Source of the DNA: Ruthenibacterium lactatiformans
GTDB lineage: Bacteria > Bacillota > Clostridia > Oscillospirales > Ruminococcaceae
Direction: 5' to 3'
Assembly (NCBI RefSeq): GCF_000949455.1
Contig: NZ_JXXK01000007.1
Location: 1-64,000, forward strand
Length of the DNA: 64,000 nt
The notes under the pieces are model-generated. The model was not told the DNA's origin. It saw nothing but the letters and a program-made list of their open reading frames with translations, and made no database searches. This document shows positions 18,263 to 27,494 of this stretch, in pieces (positions within the stretch are counted from its first letter, which is position 1; each line of letters opens with the position of its first letter). The translations under genes were made by a program, and so were the position numbers.

Positions 18263-19165
18263 TCAAAACCGGTACTGCCGCCGCATGGCATCAATGCGGC
18301 CCTTGCTGAGCGGCACACCGGATTCCGGCCCGTTCTCCAGCCGCAGCGCGTAGCTGTTGCGCGTCCAGCGCACCACCTCCTGTACCTTCTGCATGTTCAC
18401 AAGGTAGGAGCGGTGGCAGCGAAAAAAGCCGTAGCGTTCCAACCGGGCGGACAGCTCCTCCAGCGTGAGCGCGCAGGCGTATTCTTCGCCCCGGACGCTG
18501 AGCGCCGTGCGGCCGGACGCGCTTTCGGCAAAGTCGATGTCCGAGGGATTGAACAGCAGCAATGTCTCCCCGGCTTTGGCCGGGATCTTTTCCACCGCTG
18601 CGCCCTGCGCCGCGCTTTCCTCGGCGGCCTCAAGCCTTTCCAATCCGTTCCCGTCCAAATGGTAACGCTCGCCCGGCAGCAGATAGACCGTGCGCGTGGA
18701 AGCCGTGGCCGCGATGCAGCGCCGGCCTGTGGACGGCACGCCGTCCATCCATTCCAGAATGCGCCTGCATCCTTCCGCGTCCTGCCCAGCCAACGGTTCT
18801 TCGATGTAAAACACCTCGGGAGCGCGGACGATCTCCCGCGCGATGGAAAGCCGCCTGCGCTGGGCCGGCGTCAAACGGCGCAGCGGTGTGCGCCGCGCAT
18901 CCTCCAGCCCCATGGCGGCCAGCGCGGCGTCGGCCATGCCCCGTGTGCCCGCCATCCGCTCGAACAGACGCAGGTAAGCCGCCGTATCCATTCTGTCGTA
19001 AAAGCCTTCGTCCGCACGCACGAAGCCAACGCTGCGCCCGCTTCGGGCCAGCTCCGCGCGCAAAGGCGCGCAAAGCTCCGGCGCACACTCGAAGTTCACG
19101 GCACAGCCGCCGCCTTTCAGCAGCAGTTCCCGGGCTGCGTGCGGCAGCGCCGCACTGCTTTCCAT
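18263..19165 (-). CDS. Degenerate ABC ATPase fused to a LytTR DNA-binding domain
   Basis: 300 residues. The first two thirds keep the outline of an ABC ATPase: a degenerate signature 'LTPAQRRRLSIAREIV' and a Walker B-like 'VFYIEEPLAGQD', but there is no Walker A (no GxxxxGK[ST]), so ATP hydrolysis is unlikely. Residues 200-300 are a LytTR domain, ending 'RYGFFRCHRSYLVNMQKVQEVVRWTRNSYALRLENG', which is the family's most conserved stretch. Such fusions are known next to exporter operons and are thought to be their regulators. Starts one base after the recQ stop and lies upstream of the exporter pair and three LytTR-like sites. Confidence 0.88.
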   Translation of the reverse strand: MESSAALPHAARELLLKGGGCAVNFECAPELCAPLRAELARSGRSVGFVRADEGFYDRMDTAAYLRLFERMAGTRGMADAALAAMGLEDARRTPLRRLTPAQRRRLSIAREIVRAPEVFYIEEPLAGQDAEGCRRILEWMDGVPSTGRRCIAATASTRTVYLLPGERYHLDGNGLERLEAAEESAAQGAAVEKIPAKAGETLLLFNPSDIDFAESASGRTALSVRGEEYACALTLEELSARLERYGFFRCHRSYLVNMQKVQEVVRWTRNSYALRLENGPESGVPLSKGRIDAMRRQYRF

Positions 19166-19166
19166 G

Positions 19167-20987
19167 TCAGCTTTCCTCCCCGATCCGTTCCAAAAACGCT
19201 TTGCCGTAGGCGTCGGCCTTTTTGCCGCCCACGCCCGGCACCTTCAAAAATTCAGCCATCGTGCGCGGCTTTTGGGCGCTCATGGCGCGCAGCGTCGCGT
19301 CGGTGAAAATAACGAACGCAGGCACGCCCGCGCGCTTTGCGAATTTCAAACGCAGTTCCTTCAGGCGCTCGAACAGCGCCATATCCGCGGGCAATGCCGC
19401 CGTGCTCTCGTGGGCGCGGGGTGCCTCCTTGGCCACGCGCAGCGTGACGGTGCCGCCGTATTCCAGAAATTCCAGCGCGGGCGCCCCCAGTGAAAGCGTG
19501 GGATACTGCCCCGCTGCCTGTTCCAGATAACCCGCGGCCGTAAGGTGGTTGAAGATCGCGCGCAGCCGCGCGGCGGAAACACTGCGCAGGCGGCCATAGC
19601 CGTCGGCACGCTCCAGCCGGTGGCGCAACACGCGCTCGCTCTCGCTGCCGCGCAGTGCGTCGATGACAGTGGCCGCGCCCAGCGGGTAGCGCAGGTCCCT
19701 CAGGAACAGGAAGATGATGCGGGCCTCGCCGCTCACGTCCACCTTTTCCGTCTGCGTGCTGCACACCGAGCAGTTGTCGCAGTGTTCGGGCGCGTTCTCG
19801 CCGAAATAGCGCAGCAGATACGCCCGCAGGCAGCTGCCGGAATGGCAGTAAAATGTCATACGGCGCAGCCGTTCCTCGTCCTTCTCCCGTACCAGGCGGC
19901 GCGTTTCCTCGTCCAGCGCGTCGTTTTCATCGTCCTTTTCAATAAAAAACCGGTTCGTCACCACATCCTTGCCGCCATACAGCAAAATACAGTCCGCCGG
20001 CTGGCCGTCGCGGCCCGCGCGCCCGGCCTCCTGGTAATAGCTCTCGATGTTTTTTGGCATGTTGTAATGCAGCACAAAGCTGACATTGGATTTGTCGATG
20101 CCCATGCCGAAAGCGTTCGTCGCCACCATCACCCGCGCTTCGTCATACAAAAACGCGTCCTGGTTGCGCTGGCGCTCGTCCGCCGAAAGGCCCGCGTGAT
20201 AACGCGTGGCCGCGTAACCGTCAGCCCGCAGCTTTTCGCACACCTCTTCCACGGTCTTGCGCGTCAGGCAGTACACAATGCCCGAAGCGCCCGTGTGGGC
20301 CGCCAGATACCGTGTGACGGCCGCGTATTTGTCCCGCGGTTCCTCCACACCAAAATACAAATTCGGCCTGTCGAAGCCCGTCACCACGGTTACAGGGTCC
20401 GCGAGGCCCAGCAGGCGCACGATATCCTCCCGCACCTCGCCCGTGGCCGTGGCCGTAAACGCCCCCACCACGGGGCGGCGGGGCAGCGTTTCCAGAAAGC
20501 GGGCGATATCCAGATACCCGGGACGGAAATCCTGCCCCCACTGAGACACGCAGTGGGCCTCGTCCACACACACCATGCTGATGTTCATGCCCTGCGCAAA
20601 ATTCTGAAAGCGCGGCGTGAACAGCCGCTCGGGCGCGACGTAGATGATTTTATACACACCTTCCATAGCGTTGGCTATGGCCTTCGCCGTCTGCCCCTCC
20701 GTCAGGGAAGAGTTCAGGTATGCGGCGCGCACGCCGCTTTGCACCAGCGCGTTGACCTGGTCCTTCATCAGGCTGATGAGCGGCGACACCACCAGCGTGA
20801 TGCCCGGCAGCAGCAGCGCGGGCAACTGGTAGCACATGGATTTGCCCGCGCCCGTGGGCATGATGCCCATGGCGTCGCGCCCCTGCAAAAGCGCGTCGAT
20901 GAGCTGCTCCTGCCCGGGGCGAAAACCCTCGTAGCCGAAAACAGATTTGAGCAACGCGCGTTTTTCACTCACCGGTTGTGCTTCCAT
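19167..20987 (-). CDS. recQ: ATP-dependent DNA helicase RecQ
   Basis: 606-residue 3'-5' helicase of recombination and fork repair. Helicase motifs run from 'FRPGQEQLIDALLQGRDAMGIMPTGAGKS' (Walker A) through 'VDEAHCVSQWG' (DEAH) to 'QEAGRAGRDG' (motif VI). The zinc-binding Cys set is present (SGSCLRAYLLRYFG...CDNCSVC), followed by the winged helix and a C-terminal HRDC domain. Its first 19 bases overlap the end of the ABC-F gene and its stop abuts the LytTR fusion gene, so three unrelated-looking genes are tightly packed in one direction. Confidence 0.96.
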   Translation of the reverse strand: MEAQPVSEKRALLKSVFGYEGFRPGQEQLIDALLQGRDAMGIMPTGAGKSMCYQLPALLLPGITLVVSPLISLMKDQVNALVQSGVRAAYLNSSLTEGQTAKAIANAMEGVYKIIYVAPERLFTPRFQNFAQGMNISMVCVDEAHCVSQWGQDFRPGYLDIARFLETLPRRPVVGAFTATATGEVREDIVRLLGLADPVTVVTGFDRPNLYFGVEEPRDKYAAVTRYLAAHTGASGIVYCLTRKTVEEVCEKLRADGYAATRYHAGLSADERQRNQDAFLYDEARVMVATNAFGMGIDKSNVSFVLHYNMPKNIESYYQEAGRAGRDGQPADCILLYGGKDVVTNRFFIEKDDENDALDEETRRLVREKDEERLRRMTFYCHSGSCLRAYLLRYFGENAPEHCDNCSVCSTQTEKVDVSGEARIIFLFLRDLRYPLGAATVIDALRGSESERVLRHRLERADGYGRLRSVSAARLRAIFNHLTAAGYLEQAAGQYPTLSLGAPALEFLEYGGTVTLRVAKEAPRAHESTAALPADMALFERLKELRLKFAKRAGVPAFVIFTDATLRAMSAQKPRTMAEFLKVPGVGGKKADAYGKAFLERIGEES

Positions 20988-22567
20988 TCCAAAAATTCCT
21001 CGTAAGTGCCCGTGCGGTCCAGACAGCCCGGCTGGCCCAGCGGCAGCTCGATGATGCGGTTCGCGATCTCATCGATGAACTGGTGGTCATGGGACGAGAA
21101 AAGCAGGTTGCCGGGAAAGCGCGCCAGGCCGTCGGCCAGCGCCTGGATGCTCTCCAGGTCCAGATGGTTGGTGGGCTGGTCCAGCAGCAGCACATTGGCG
21201 TGGGTCATCATCATACGGCTGAGCATACAGCGTACCTTTTCGCCGCCGGACAGCACCTTTGCGGGCTTGTATACCTCGTCGCCGGAAAACAGCATCCGGC
21301 CCAGAAAACCGCGCAGATATGTTTCGGTGGTGTCCTCGCTGTACTGGCGCAGCCAACAGATAAGGTCCTCGTCAAAGCCCTCAAAAAAAGCGGAATTGTC
21401 TTGGGGAAAATAGCTCTGGCTCGTGGAAACGCCCCACTTGAAGCTGCCCGCGTCCGGCTCCATCTCGCCTGTCAGGATCTTGAACAGCGCGGTCTGGCCC
21501 GCCTCGTTTTCGCCCACGAGGGCGATTTTGTCGCCCTTGTTGGCGATAAAGCTGACATTGTCCAGCACCTTCACGCCGTCCACCGTCTTGGTGATGCCCT
21601 CCACAAACAGGATGTCCTTTCCGGCCTCCCGCTCCGGCTCAAAGCCCACATAAGGGTATTTGCGGCTGGAGGCGGGCATCTCCTCCAGCGTAATGGAATC
21701 CAGTATCTTCTTGCGGCTTGTGGCCTGCTTGGATTTGGATTTGTTTGCGGAAAAGCGCTGGATAAAGTTTTGCAGATCGCGGATCTTTTCCTCTTTTTTC
21801 TTATTCTGGTTGCGGATGAGCTGCTGCATCAGCTGGCTGGATTCGTACCAGAAATCGTAGTTGCCCGCATACATCTGCACCTTGTTGTAATCGATATCCA
21901 CGATATGGGTGCAAACCGCATTCAAAAAGTGGCGGTCATGGCTGACGACGATGATGGTGCCGGGATAATCCATCAAAAATTCTTCCAGCCAGTCGATGGA
22001 TTCAATGTCCAGGCCGTTGGTGGGCTCGTCCAGCAGCACGATGGACGGCCGGCCGAACAGAGCCTGCGCCAGCAGTACCTTCACCTTCTGGCGGCCGTCC
22101 ATCGCCGACATGGGCGCGGTATGCAGGTCCATCGGAATGCCCAAACCGTTCAAAAGCTGGTCCGCCTCCGTCTCGGCCTCCCAGCCGTTCATCTCGGCAA
22201 ATTCACCCTCCAGCTCAGCGGCTTTTTCACCGTCCGCGTCGGTAAAGTCCTCTTTCGCATACAGCGCTTCTTTTTCTTTCATAATGTCATACAGGCGGCG
22301 GTTGCCCATGATGACGGTGTCCATAACATTGTACTCGTCGTATTTGAAATGGTCCTGCTCCAGAACGCTCATCCGGTCGTCCGCGCCCATAGTCACCGAG
22401 CCGGTGGTAGGCTCCAGCGCGCCGGAAAGGATGCGCAGCAGCGTGGACTTGCCGGCGCCGTTCGCTCCGATGATGCCATAGCAGTTGCCGGCCGCAAATT
22501 TCAGATCGACGTGTTTATACAGCGTGCTGCCCGCGAACTGCAGGCTGACGTCGGTTACAGTTAACAT
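20969..22567 (-). CDS. ABC-F family ATPase (YbiT/EttA-like translation factor)
   Basis: 532-residue soluble protein with two ABC ATPase domains and no membrane part. Walker A sites are GANGAGKSTLL (N-terminal) and a degenerate GENEAGQTALF (C-terminal, Lys replaced by Gln). Both signatures (with 'MSAMDGRQKVKVLLA' and 'LSGGEKVRCML') and Walker B/Glu motifs (LLDEPTNGLD, LLDQPTNHLD) are visible; in the second, the catalytic Glu is Gln. The linker between domains (about residues 240-330) is long and charged as in ribosome-binding ABC-F proteins. The start at 22567 follows AAAGGAG; the longer reading adds 65 unlikely residues. The altered C-terminal site is typical of the YbiT-like subgroup in part but should be verified. 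Confidence 0.9.
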   Translation of the reverse strand: MLTVTDVSLQFAGSTLYKHVDLKFAAGNCYGIIGANGAGKSTLLRILSGALEPTTGSVTMGADDRMSVLEQDHFKYDEYNVMDTVIMGNRRLYDIMKEKEALYAKEDFTDADGEKAAELEGEFAEMNGWEAETEADQLLNGLGIPMDLHTAPMSAMDGRQKVKVLLAQALFGRPSIVLLDEPTNGLDIESIDWLEEFLMDYPGTIIVVSHDRHFLNAVCTHIVDIDYNKVQMYAGNYDFWYESSQLMQQLIRNQNKKKEEKIRDLQNFIQRFSANKSKSKQATSRKKILDSITLEEMPASSRKYPYVGFEPEREAGKDILFVEGITKTVDGVKVLDNVSFIANKGDKIALVGENEAGQTALFKILTGEMEPDAGSFKWGVSTSQSYFPQDNSAFFEGFDEDLICWLRQYSEDTTETYLRGFLGRMLFSGDEVYKPAKVLSGGEKVRCMLSRMMMTHANVLLLDQPTNHLDLESIQALADGLARFPGNLLFSSHDHQFIDEIANRIIELPLGQPGCLDRTGTYEEFLEWKHNR

Positions 22568-22999
22568 AAAATTCTCCTTTTTCCCGGGCCGCACCGCACA
22601 ATCCGCGGCTGACGCCTTAAACTCCGTCCCGCCTGCAGCTTTTCCGTCCTGTTTCGCAAAAGCCCTCGCCAAAACACAACGTGCGGCGGTTTCGCCCACG
22701 GGCGAAATCGCGCTGAATGGAGCCGCCTGCGCCGAAGGCACAAGCTGTGAGCCTTGTTTCATGTGACGAAAAAATTTTTGTACGGTCCGGCGTTTTGGAA
22801 TGCTACAATGCCGCCCTTTTACAAAACGCTATCTTGTTTACCATACCATGCCCGGCACGCTTTGTAAATACCTTTATACTTTATTATTATGGACACACGG
22901 CGCTTGACGGATGCCGCCGCCATGCCGTACAATGGATGCTGTACCCCCGCTGCGGCAGCGCCCCGCGCCCCGGGCGGGTTCAGAAAGGAGCGCCGCTTT
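22568..22999. other. Divergent control region between ABC-F and metA
   Basis: No gene seen. On the plus strand it carries the metA promoter. On the minus strand a candidate ABC-F promoter reads TTTACA-17-TATGGT near 22866-22838, giving a leader of over 200 bases that includes an 8-bp stem TTTCGCCC/GGGCGAAA (22690-22707). I looked for T-box and SAM riboswitch signatures ahead of metA and did not find them. Confidence 0.45.
22904..22933 (+). promoter_or_regulatory. metA promoter
   Basis: TTGACG (22904-22909), 18 bases, TACAAT (22928-22933), leaving a GC-rich leader of about 60 bases before the ATG at 23000. Confidence 0.6.
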
Positions 23000-23914
23000 A
23001 TGCCGCTGATCATCCCACAGACCCTGCCCGCCTACAAGGCGCTCGAGGAAGAAAACGTGTTCGTCATGCACCGGGCCCGCGCCATGACGCAGGACATCCG
23101 CCCGCTGCGCATCCTGCTGGTAAATCTGATGCCGACGAAAATCGCCACCGAAACACAGATCGCCCGCATGCTGGCCAACAGCCCCCTGCAGGTGGAGCTG
23201 ACGCTGTTGCACATGGATTCCCACGAGAGCACGCATGTGCCCGGAGCGCATCTGGAGGCGTTTTACAAAACCTTCGACGAGATCAAAACCGAGCGCTTCG
23301 ACGGCATGATCGTTACCGGCGCGCCCGTGGAAATGCTGGCCTACGAGGAAGTAGATTACTGGCCCGAGCTTTGCGCCATTTTTGAATACAGCAAAACGCA
23401 CGTGTACAGCACGGTGCACATCTGCTGGGGCGCGCAGGCTGCGCTGTATTACCATTACGGCATCCACAAGCGCGTACTGCCGCAAAAAGTGTTCGGCATT
23501 TTCGCCCACCGGGTGACACGCCCGAAAAACCCGCTGGTGCGCGGCTTTGACGAAGTGTTCTACGCGCCCCATTCCCGCCATACCGAGCTTTGCCGCGAGG
23601 AGGTGGACGCCTGCCCTGCGCTGCGTGTGCTGGCCGAAAGCGGCAGGGCCGGGCTGCATATCCTCGCCACGGATTCCGGCCGCCAGATCTTTGTGTGCGG
23701 CCATATGGAATACGACCGCGACACCCTGCGCCTGGAGTACGAGCGCGACGTTAAAAGAGGCCTTCCCATCGCCGTACCGGAGAATTATTTTGAGGATGAC
23801 GACCCTGCCAAGGGCGTTGTTTTCCGCTGGCGCAGCCACGCCAACCTGTTTTTTTCGAACTGGCTGAATTATTACGTCTATCAGGAAACGCCTTACGATT
23901 TGGAGAAGCTGTGA
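23000..23914 (+). CDS. metA: Homoserine O-acetyltransferase (MetA type)
   Basis: 304-residue enzyme that activates homoserine for methionine synthesis. The nucleophile Cys142 (VHICWGAQ), the downstream His (FAHRVTRP) and Glu (CGHMEYDRD) of the catalytic triad are present at usual spacing. Residue 111 is Glu (TGAPVEML); in this family Glu111 goes with acetyl-CoA and Gly111 with succinyl-CoA, so acetyl transfer is predicted. The start at 23000 follows AAAGGAG; length matches the family. One base separates its stop from the next ATG's neighbourhood, so it is co-transcribed with the MATE pump. Confidence 0.96.
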   Translation: MPLIIPQTLPAYKALEEENVFVMHRARAMTQDIRPLRILLVNLMPTKIATETQIARMLANSPLQVELTLLHMDSHESTHVPGAHLEAFYKTFDEIKTERFDGMIVTGAPVEMLAYEEVDYWPELCAIFEYSKTHVYSTVHICWGAQAALYYHYGIHKRVLPQKVFGIFAHRVTRPKNPLVRGFDEVFYAPHSRHTELCREEVDACPALRVLAESGRAGLHILATDSGRQIFVCGHMEYDRDTLRLEYERDVKRGLPIAVPENYFEDDDPAKGVVFRWRSHANLFFSNWLNYYVYQETPYDLEKL

Positions 23915-23915
23915 A

Positions 23916-25292
23916 ATGGAAGCAAAGACAGTAAAAAGCAATATGACGGATATGACACAGGGCAGCCCAGCCAGACTGATCCTGTTTTTCGCGCTGCCGC
24001 TGCTGGTGGGCAACATGTTCCAGCAGCTTTACAATATGGTGGACAGCATCGTAGTGGGCCGCTTTGTGGGCAGCACGGCGCTGGCCGCCGTGGGTACGGC
24101 GTTTCCTGTGGTGTTCCTGCTGTCCAGTATGTTTATGGGGCTGGGCATCGGAGCCATGGTCATGGTGAGCCAGTTCTACGGTGCGGGCGACGCCGAACGC
24201 CTGAAGGCCACCATCGACACTATCTATACCGCGCTCATCGTCGGCATCGTGCCGCTCTCCATCGTGGGCATCCTTGTCAGCCGCCCCATCATAGCGCTGC
24301 TGGCGGTCCCGGCCGACACCGCGGACCAGTGCTGGATCTACATGGTCATCGTGCTGGGCGGGCTGATCGGCAGCCTGGGGTATAATGCCAACTCCGGCAT
24401 CCTTCAGGGTCTGGGCGACAGCAAAACGCCGCTGCTGTTCCTTGTCATAGCGTGCATCATCAACATCGTACTGGACCTTCTGTTCGTGGTGGTATTCCAC
24501 TGGGGGGTAGCGGGCGTGGCCATTGCCACCATCATTGCACAGGCGTTCAGCTGGATATTCGGCATTTTCTACATCAACAAAAAATATCCCCAGATCCACA
24601 TCCATCCGTTCTGCTTCAAGTTCGACAAAGCGCTTTTCGGCCAGATCGTCAAGCTGGGCGTGCCCGCCGGCGTGCAGCAGGCGCTGTTCAGCTTCGGCGT
24701 CATGGCCATGCAGCGGCTCATCAACAGCTACGGTTCGGCGTTTATGGCGGGCTTCAACGGCGCCAACAAGCTGGATACCTTTGCCTTTATGCCCATCCAA
24801 AGCTTTGCCACCGCAGCCACCACGTTCGTTGGGCAAAACATCGGCGCCAACAGGCCCGAGCGCGTGCACAAGGGCACTGTTGCCACGCTGTGGATGAGCT
24901 GCGGCTTCAGCGTGCTGGTGGCCGCGCTGCTGCTGCCCACGGGACGCTTCTGCATGCGTCTGTTCTCCACCGAACCCGCCGTCATTGAAAGCGGATTTGC
25001 GTACCTGGCGCGCATTCTGCCGTTCTACTGGATGCTGGCCATTATGTTCGTGCTGTCCAGCATCATGCGGGGCGCGGGCGAGATGATGGTGCCTATGATC
25101 TCCAGCCTTGCGGCGCTGTGGCTGGCCCGTGTGCCCGCGGCCTATCTGCTGGCGCATTTTTTCGGGCCGATGAACATCCATTTCTGCTACGCCATCGGCT
25201 GGGCGCTGGGGCTGGCCATCTGCGTGCCGTACTATTTCTCCGGCCGCTGGAAAGAAAAAAGCATTGTCGTGCGCGCGGCCGGCGGAAGCTGA
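23916..25292 (+). CDS. MATE family efflux transporter
   Basis: 458-residue, 12-helix cation-coupled exporter. The N-terminal 'GSPARLILFFALPLLVGNMFQQLYNMVDSIVVGRFVG' is typical of the NorM/DinF-type MATE branch, and the internal repeat starting near residue 245 mirrors it ('KLGVPAGVQQALFSFGVMAMQRLINSYG'). Starts one base after the metA stop. Substrate unknown. Confidence 0.95.
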   Translation: MEAKTVKSNMTDMTQGSPARLILFFALPLLVGNMFQQLYNMVDSIVVGRFVGSTALAAVGTAFPVVFLLSSMFMGLGIGAMVMVSQFYGAGDAERLKATIDTIYTALIVGIVPLSIVGILVSRPIIALLAVPADTADQCWIYMVIVLGGLIGSLGYNANSGILQGLGDSKTPLLFLVIACIINIVLDLLFVVVFHWGVAGVAIATIIAQAFSWIFGIFYINKKYPQIHIHPFCFKFDKALFGQIVKLGVPAGVQQALFSFGVMAMQRLINSYGSAFMAGFNGANKLDTFAFMPIQSFATAATTFVGQNIGANRPERVHKGTVATLWMSCGFSVLVAALLLPTGRFCMRLFSTEPAVIESGFAYLARILPFYWMLAIMFVLSSIMRGAGEMMVPMISSLAALWLARVPAAYLLAHFFGPMNIHFCYAIGWALGLAICVPYYFSGRWKEKSIVVRAAGGS

Positions 25293-25296
25293 ATAC

Positions 25297-25350
25297 AAAA
25301 AAGCGCCTTGAACGGGACCTTCAAAAGTCCTGTTCAGGGCGCGCTTTTTT
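25297..25350. terminator. Bidirectional terminator
   Basis: Stem of about 16 bp with one wobble (AAAAAAGCGCCTTGAACGGG paired with its complement ending GCGCGCTTTTTT) between convergent MATE and nitrilase-family genes. Confidence 0.9.
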
Positions 25351-25357
25351 GCTGCTG

Positions 25358-26239
25358 CTATTTTCGACGGTCTGCCCGGACAAAAGGCGGCTCAACGCGC
25401 GGATCCACCAGAAGCCTGTATTTTTCAGGACGGCGGTATGCGTTGCCGTGCGCCTCGCATTCGCGGTAGGCGCGAAGCCGCGCCAAATCAAGTGCGGCAA
25501 GATAAATTCCTTCCTCTTTATCCGCTTGCAGGATACAGGTATCCCGCGAGCCCTCCAATTCGGGAAGATATGCTACGCCGTCAAAAGCGCTGGAGCCGCC
25601 GTTGCAATCCGGAACAGATGCCGGATAATTGCAGGTGGCGACCGCCAGCATGTTTTCAAAGGCCCTTCCCCGCAGCTGGGAAAGGCGGTTGATTTCCATA
25701 GGACAGGCATTGGGAACCAAAATGAGCTCTGCCCCTTTCAACATCAGGACCCGTGCGCTCTCCGGGAATTCCCTGTCGTAGCAGATCATTGCCCCTACTT
25801 TTACTTCACCGCAGGCGGTATCCAAAGCGCAAACGTAAAAATCCTCACCGGGTGTCAGCTCCCGCTCCACATCAAAATCACAGGTATGCACTTTGGCGTA
25901 AACGAGCTTTCTCTCTCCGAACCTGTCAAAAAGAACAAGCGTATTGCGCGGGCCTCCCGCATATTCTTCCAGCAGCGTGACGCCGATGGCCATTTCCAGC
26001 TCCCCGGCAAGCCGCTGGAAGGAACGGACAAAGCTGCCGCCGGACGGAACAGCCTCAGCCTTCCACTCCTCCGCGGGTCGCCCGTAAATATTGTATCCGT
26101 TGCTCCACATCTCGGGGAACAAAGCGATATCCGCCCCCATCTTCTTTGCTTTCCGACAGGCACGGATTCCCTTTTCCAGATTCTCTTCCAAGCCGCCGCA
26201 GGGCGCTATCTGCAATAAGGCAATTTTCAAAGGCCGCAT
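25358..26239 (-). CDS. Carbon-nitrogen hydrolase (nitrilase superfamily)
   Basis: 293-residue amidohydrolase of the nitrilase superfamily. The catalytic triad is visible: Glu in LFPEMW, Lys in YAKVHTC, and Cys in MICYDREFPE, with a further structural Glu (EYAGGPRNTLVLFD region). Cleaves a C-N bond of an amide or carbamoyl compound; the branch resembles N-carbamoylputrescine/omega-amidase relatives but I would not choose a substrate. The ATG at 26239 is supported by GGGGAGAGG. Its start is 17 bases after the MFS stop, so the pair may act on the same imported compound. Confidence 0.9.
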   Translation of the reverse strand: MRPLKIALLQIAPCGGLEENLEKGIRACRKAKKMGADIALFPEMWSNGYNIYGRPAEEWKAEAVPSGGSFVRSFQRLAGELEMAIGVTLLEEYAGGPRNTLVLFDRFGERKLVYAKVHTCDFDVERELTPGEDFYVCALDTACGEVKVGAMICYDREFPESARVLMLKGAELILVPNACPMEINRLSQLRGRAFENMLAVATCNYPASVPDCNGGSSAFDGVAYLPELEGSRDTCILQADKEEGIYLAALDLARLRAYRECEAHGNAYRRPEKYRLLVDPRVEPPFVRADRRK

Positions 26240-26255
26240 ATATGCCTCTCCCCCT

Positions 26256-27425
26256 TTACCGCCCGCACAGCGTGCGAACGCGTTCCGCACACAGCAGCAT
26301 TCCGGCCACGCCCGCCAGCAGGAACGCCGGCAGCAGACCGATGCCCAGCCGTGCGGCCAGCACGCCGAACAGAGCGGGCACAAATGTGGTGCCCACATAT
26401 GCGCATGCCATCTGCAGGCCAATGACCGCCTGGGAACGCTCCGCCCCAAAGCGGTAAGGCGTTTCATGGATCATACTCGGGTACACGGGCGCAAAGCCCA
26501 GCCCAAGCACGGCCATTGCCGCCACGCCGAACCCGGCAGGCAGCGGCAGCATCAGCAGTACGGCGCCCCCGGCGCTGACGAGCTGGCCCAGCCGGATGAG
26601 CGCCGCGCTTTTCATACGCATACTGGCAAACCCGGAAAGGAACCGTCCCAAAGTGATGCCCAGAAAGTACAGCGACACGCCCCGGGCCGCCGCCTCTGCT
26701 GAAAGCCCCCGTGCTTCCACCAGGTAGCTGGCGCCCCAAAGGCCCGCGGCCGCCTCGATGGCACAATAGAAAAAGAATGTCGCCAGCGCGCCTTTCACGC
26801 CCGGAATGTTCAGCGTGCTTTGTTTTTTGCCCGCCTGCTTCGCGGCCGCGGCCTCGGCCCGCAGAGCCGCCCGGTCCTCATATCTGTCCCACATGGGCAG
26901 CGTGACGGCCAGCACCGCCACCAGACAGAACTGGATGGCACACACCGCGCCGTAACCACCGCGCCAGCCATGCTTCCCGCCCAGGAACAGCGATAGGATA
27001 ACAGGCCCCAATGTAGCTCCCACGCCCCAAAAGCAGTGCAGCCAGCTCATGTGGCGCGCCTCGTAGTGCAGCGCCACAAAGTTGTTCAGCCCCGCGTCCA
27101 CCGCGCCCGCGCCCAGGCCCATTGGCACCGCCGCCAGCGCAAGCCACCAGAAGCCCGGCGCAAGCGCATAGCCCAGCAGTGCGCAGGCCGTCATTGTCAC
27201 ACTTACCAGCGTTACACGGCCGGTGCCGAAGCGGTGCAGCATCCTGTCCGCCGAAAGGCTGGCCACCACCGTGCCGCCCGCCACGATCATTGAAAGCACG
27301 CCCGCACTGTCCAGCGGTACGCCCAACGCGGGCTGCATGGCGGGCCACGCCGCGCCCAGCAGCGAATCCGGCAAGCCCAGGCTGATGAATGCCGCGTAGA
27401 TCATACAAAGAAAAAACGTCGCCAT
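26256..27425 (-). CDS. MFS transporter (FucP/sugar-like branch)
   Basis: 389-residue facilitator, 12 helices, with 'GLPDSLLGAAWPAMQPALGVPLDSAG' near the N-terminus, the pattern of MFS branches related to FucP and YfkF-type carriers. The helix 2-3 loop reads 'SADRMLHRFGTGRV', the motif-A equivalent. Upstream of, and probably co-transcribed with, the nitrilase-family gene. Ribosome site is weak (GGGACCGG). Confidence 0.88.
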   Translation of the reverse strand: MATFFLCMIYAAFISLGLPDSLLGAAWPAMQPALGVPLDSAGVLSMIVAGGTVVASLSADRMLHRFGTGRVTLVSVTMTACALLGYALAPGFWWLALAAVPMGLGAGAVDAGLNNFVALHYEARHMSWLHCFWGVGATLGPVILSLFLGGKHGWRGGYGAVCAIQFCLVAVLAVTLPMWDRYEDRAALRAEAAAAKQAGKKQSTLNIPGVKGALATFFFYCAIEAAAGLWGASYLVEARGLSAEAAARGVSLYFLGITLGRFLSGFASMRMKSAALIRLGQLVSAGGAVLLMLPLPAGFGVAAMAVLGLGFAPVYPSMIHETPYRFGAERSQAVIGLQMACAYVGTTFVPALFGVLAARLGIGLLPAFLLAGVAGMLLCAERVRTLCGR

Positions 27426-27494
27426 AGATCCGGTCCCTTCTGCCCCATCGGGGCGATGTCCTGTGCATGCGCCGGGCTAAGCCCACGGCGCGGT

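Noticed and set aside
22568..22999. T-box or SAM riboswitch before metA
   Set aside because: No AGGGTGGTACCGCG-type T-box sequence and no SAM-I helix set; an ordinary promoter with a short leader explains the gap.
23751..25298. 515-residue minus-strand ORF opposite the MATE gene
   Set aside because: Shadow of the MATE gene; low-complexity His/Gln-rich translation.
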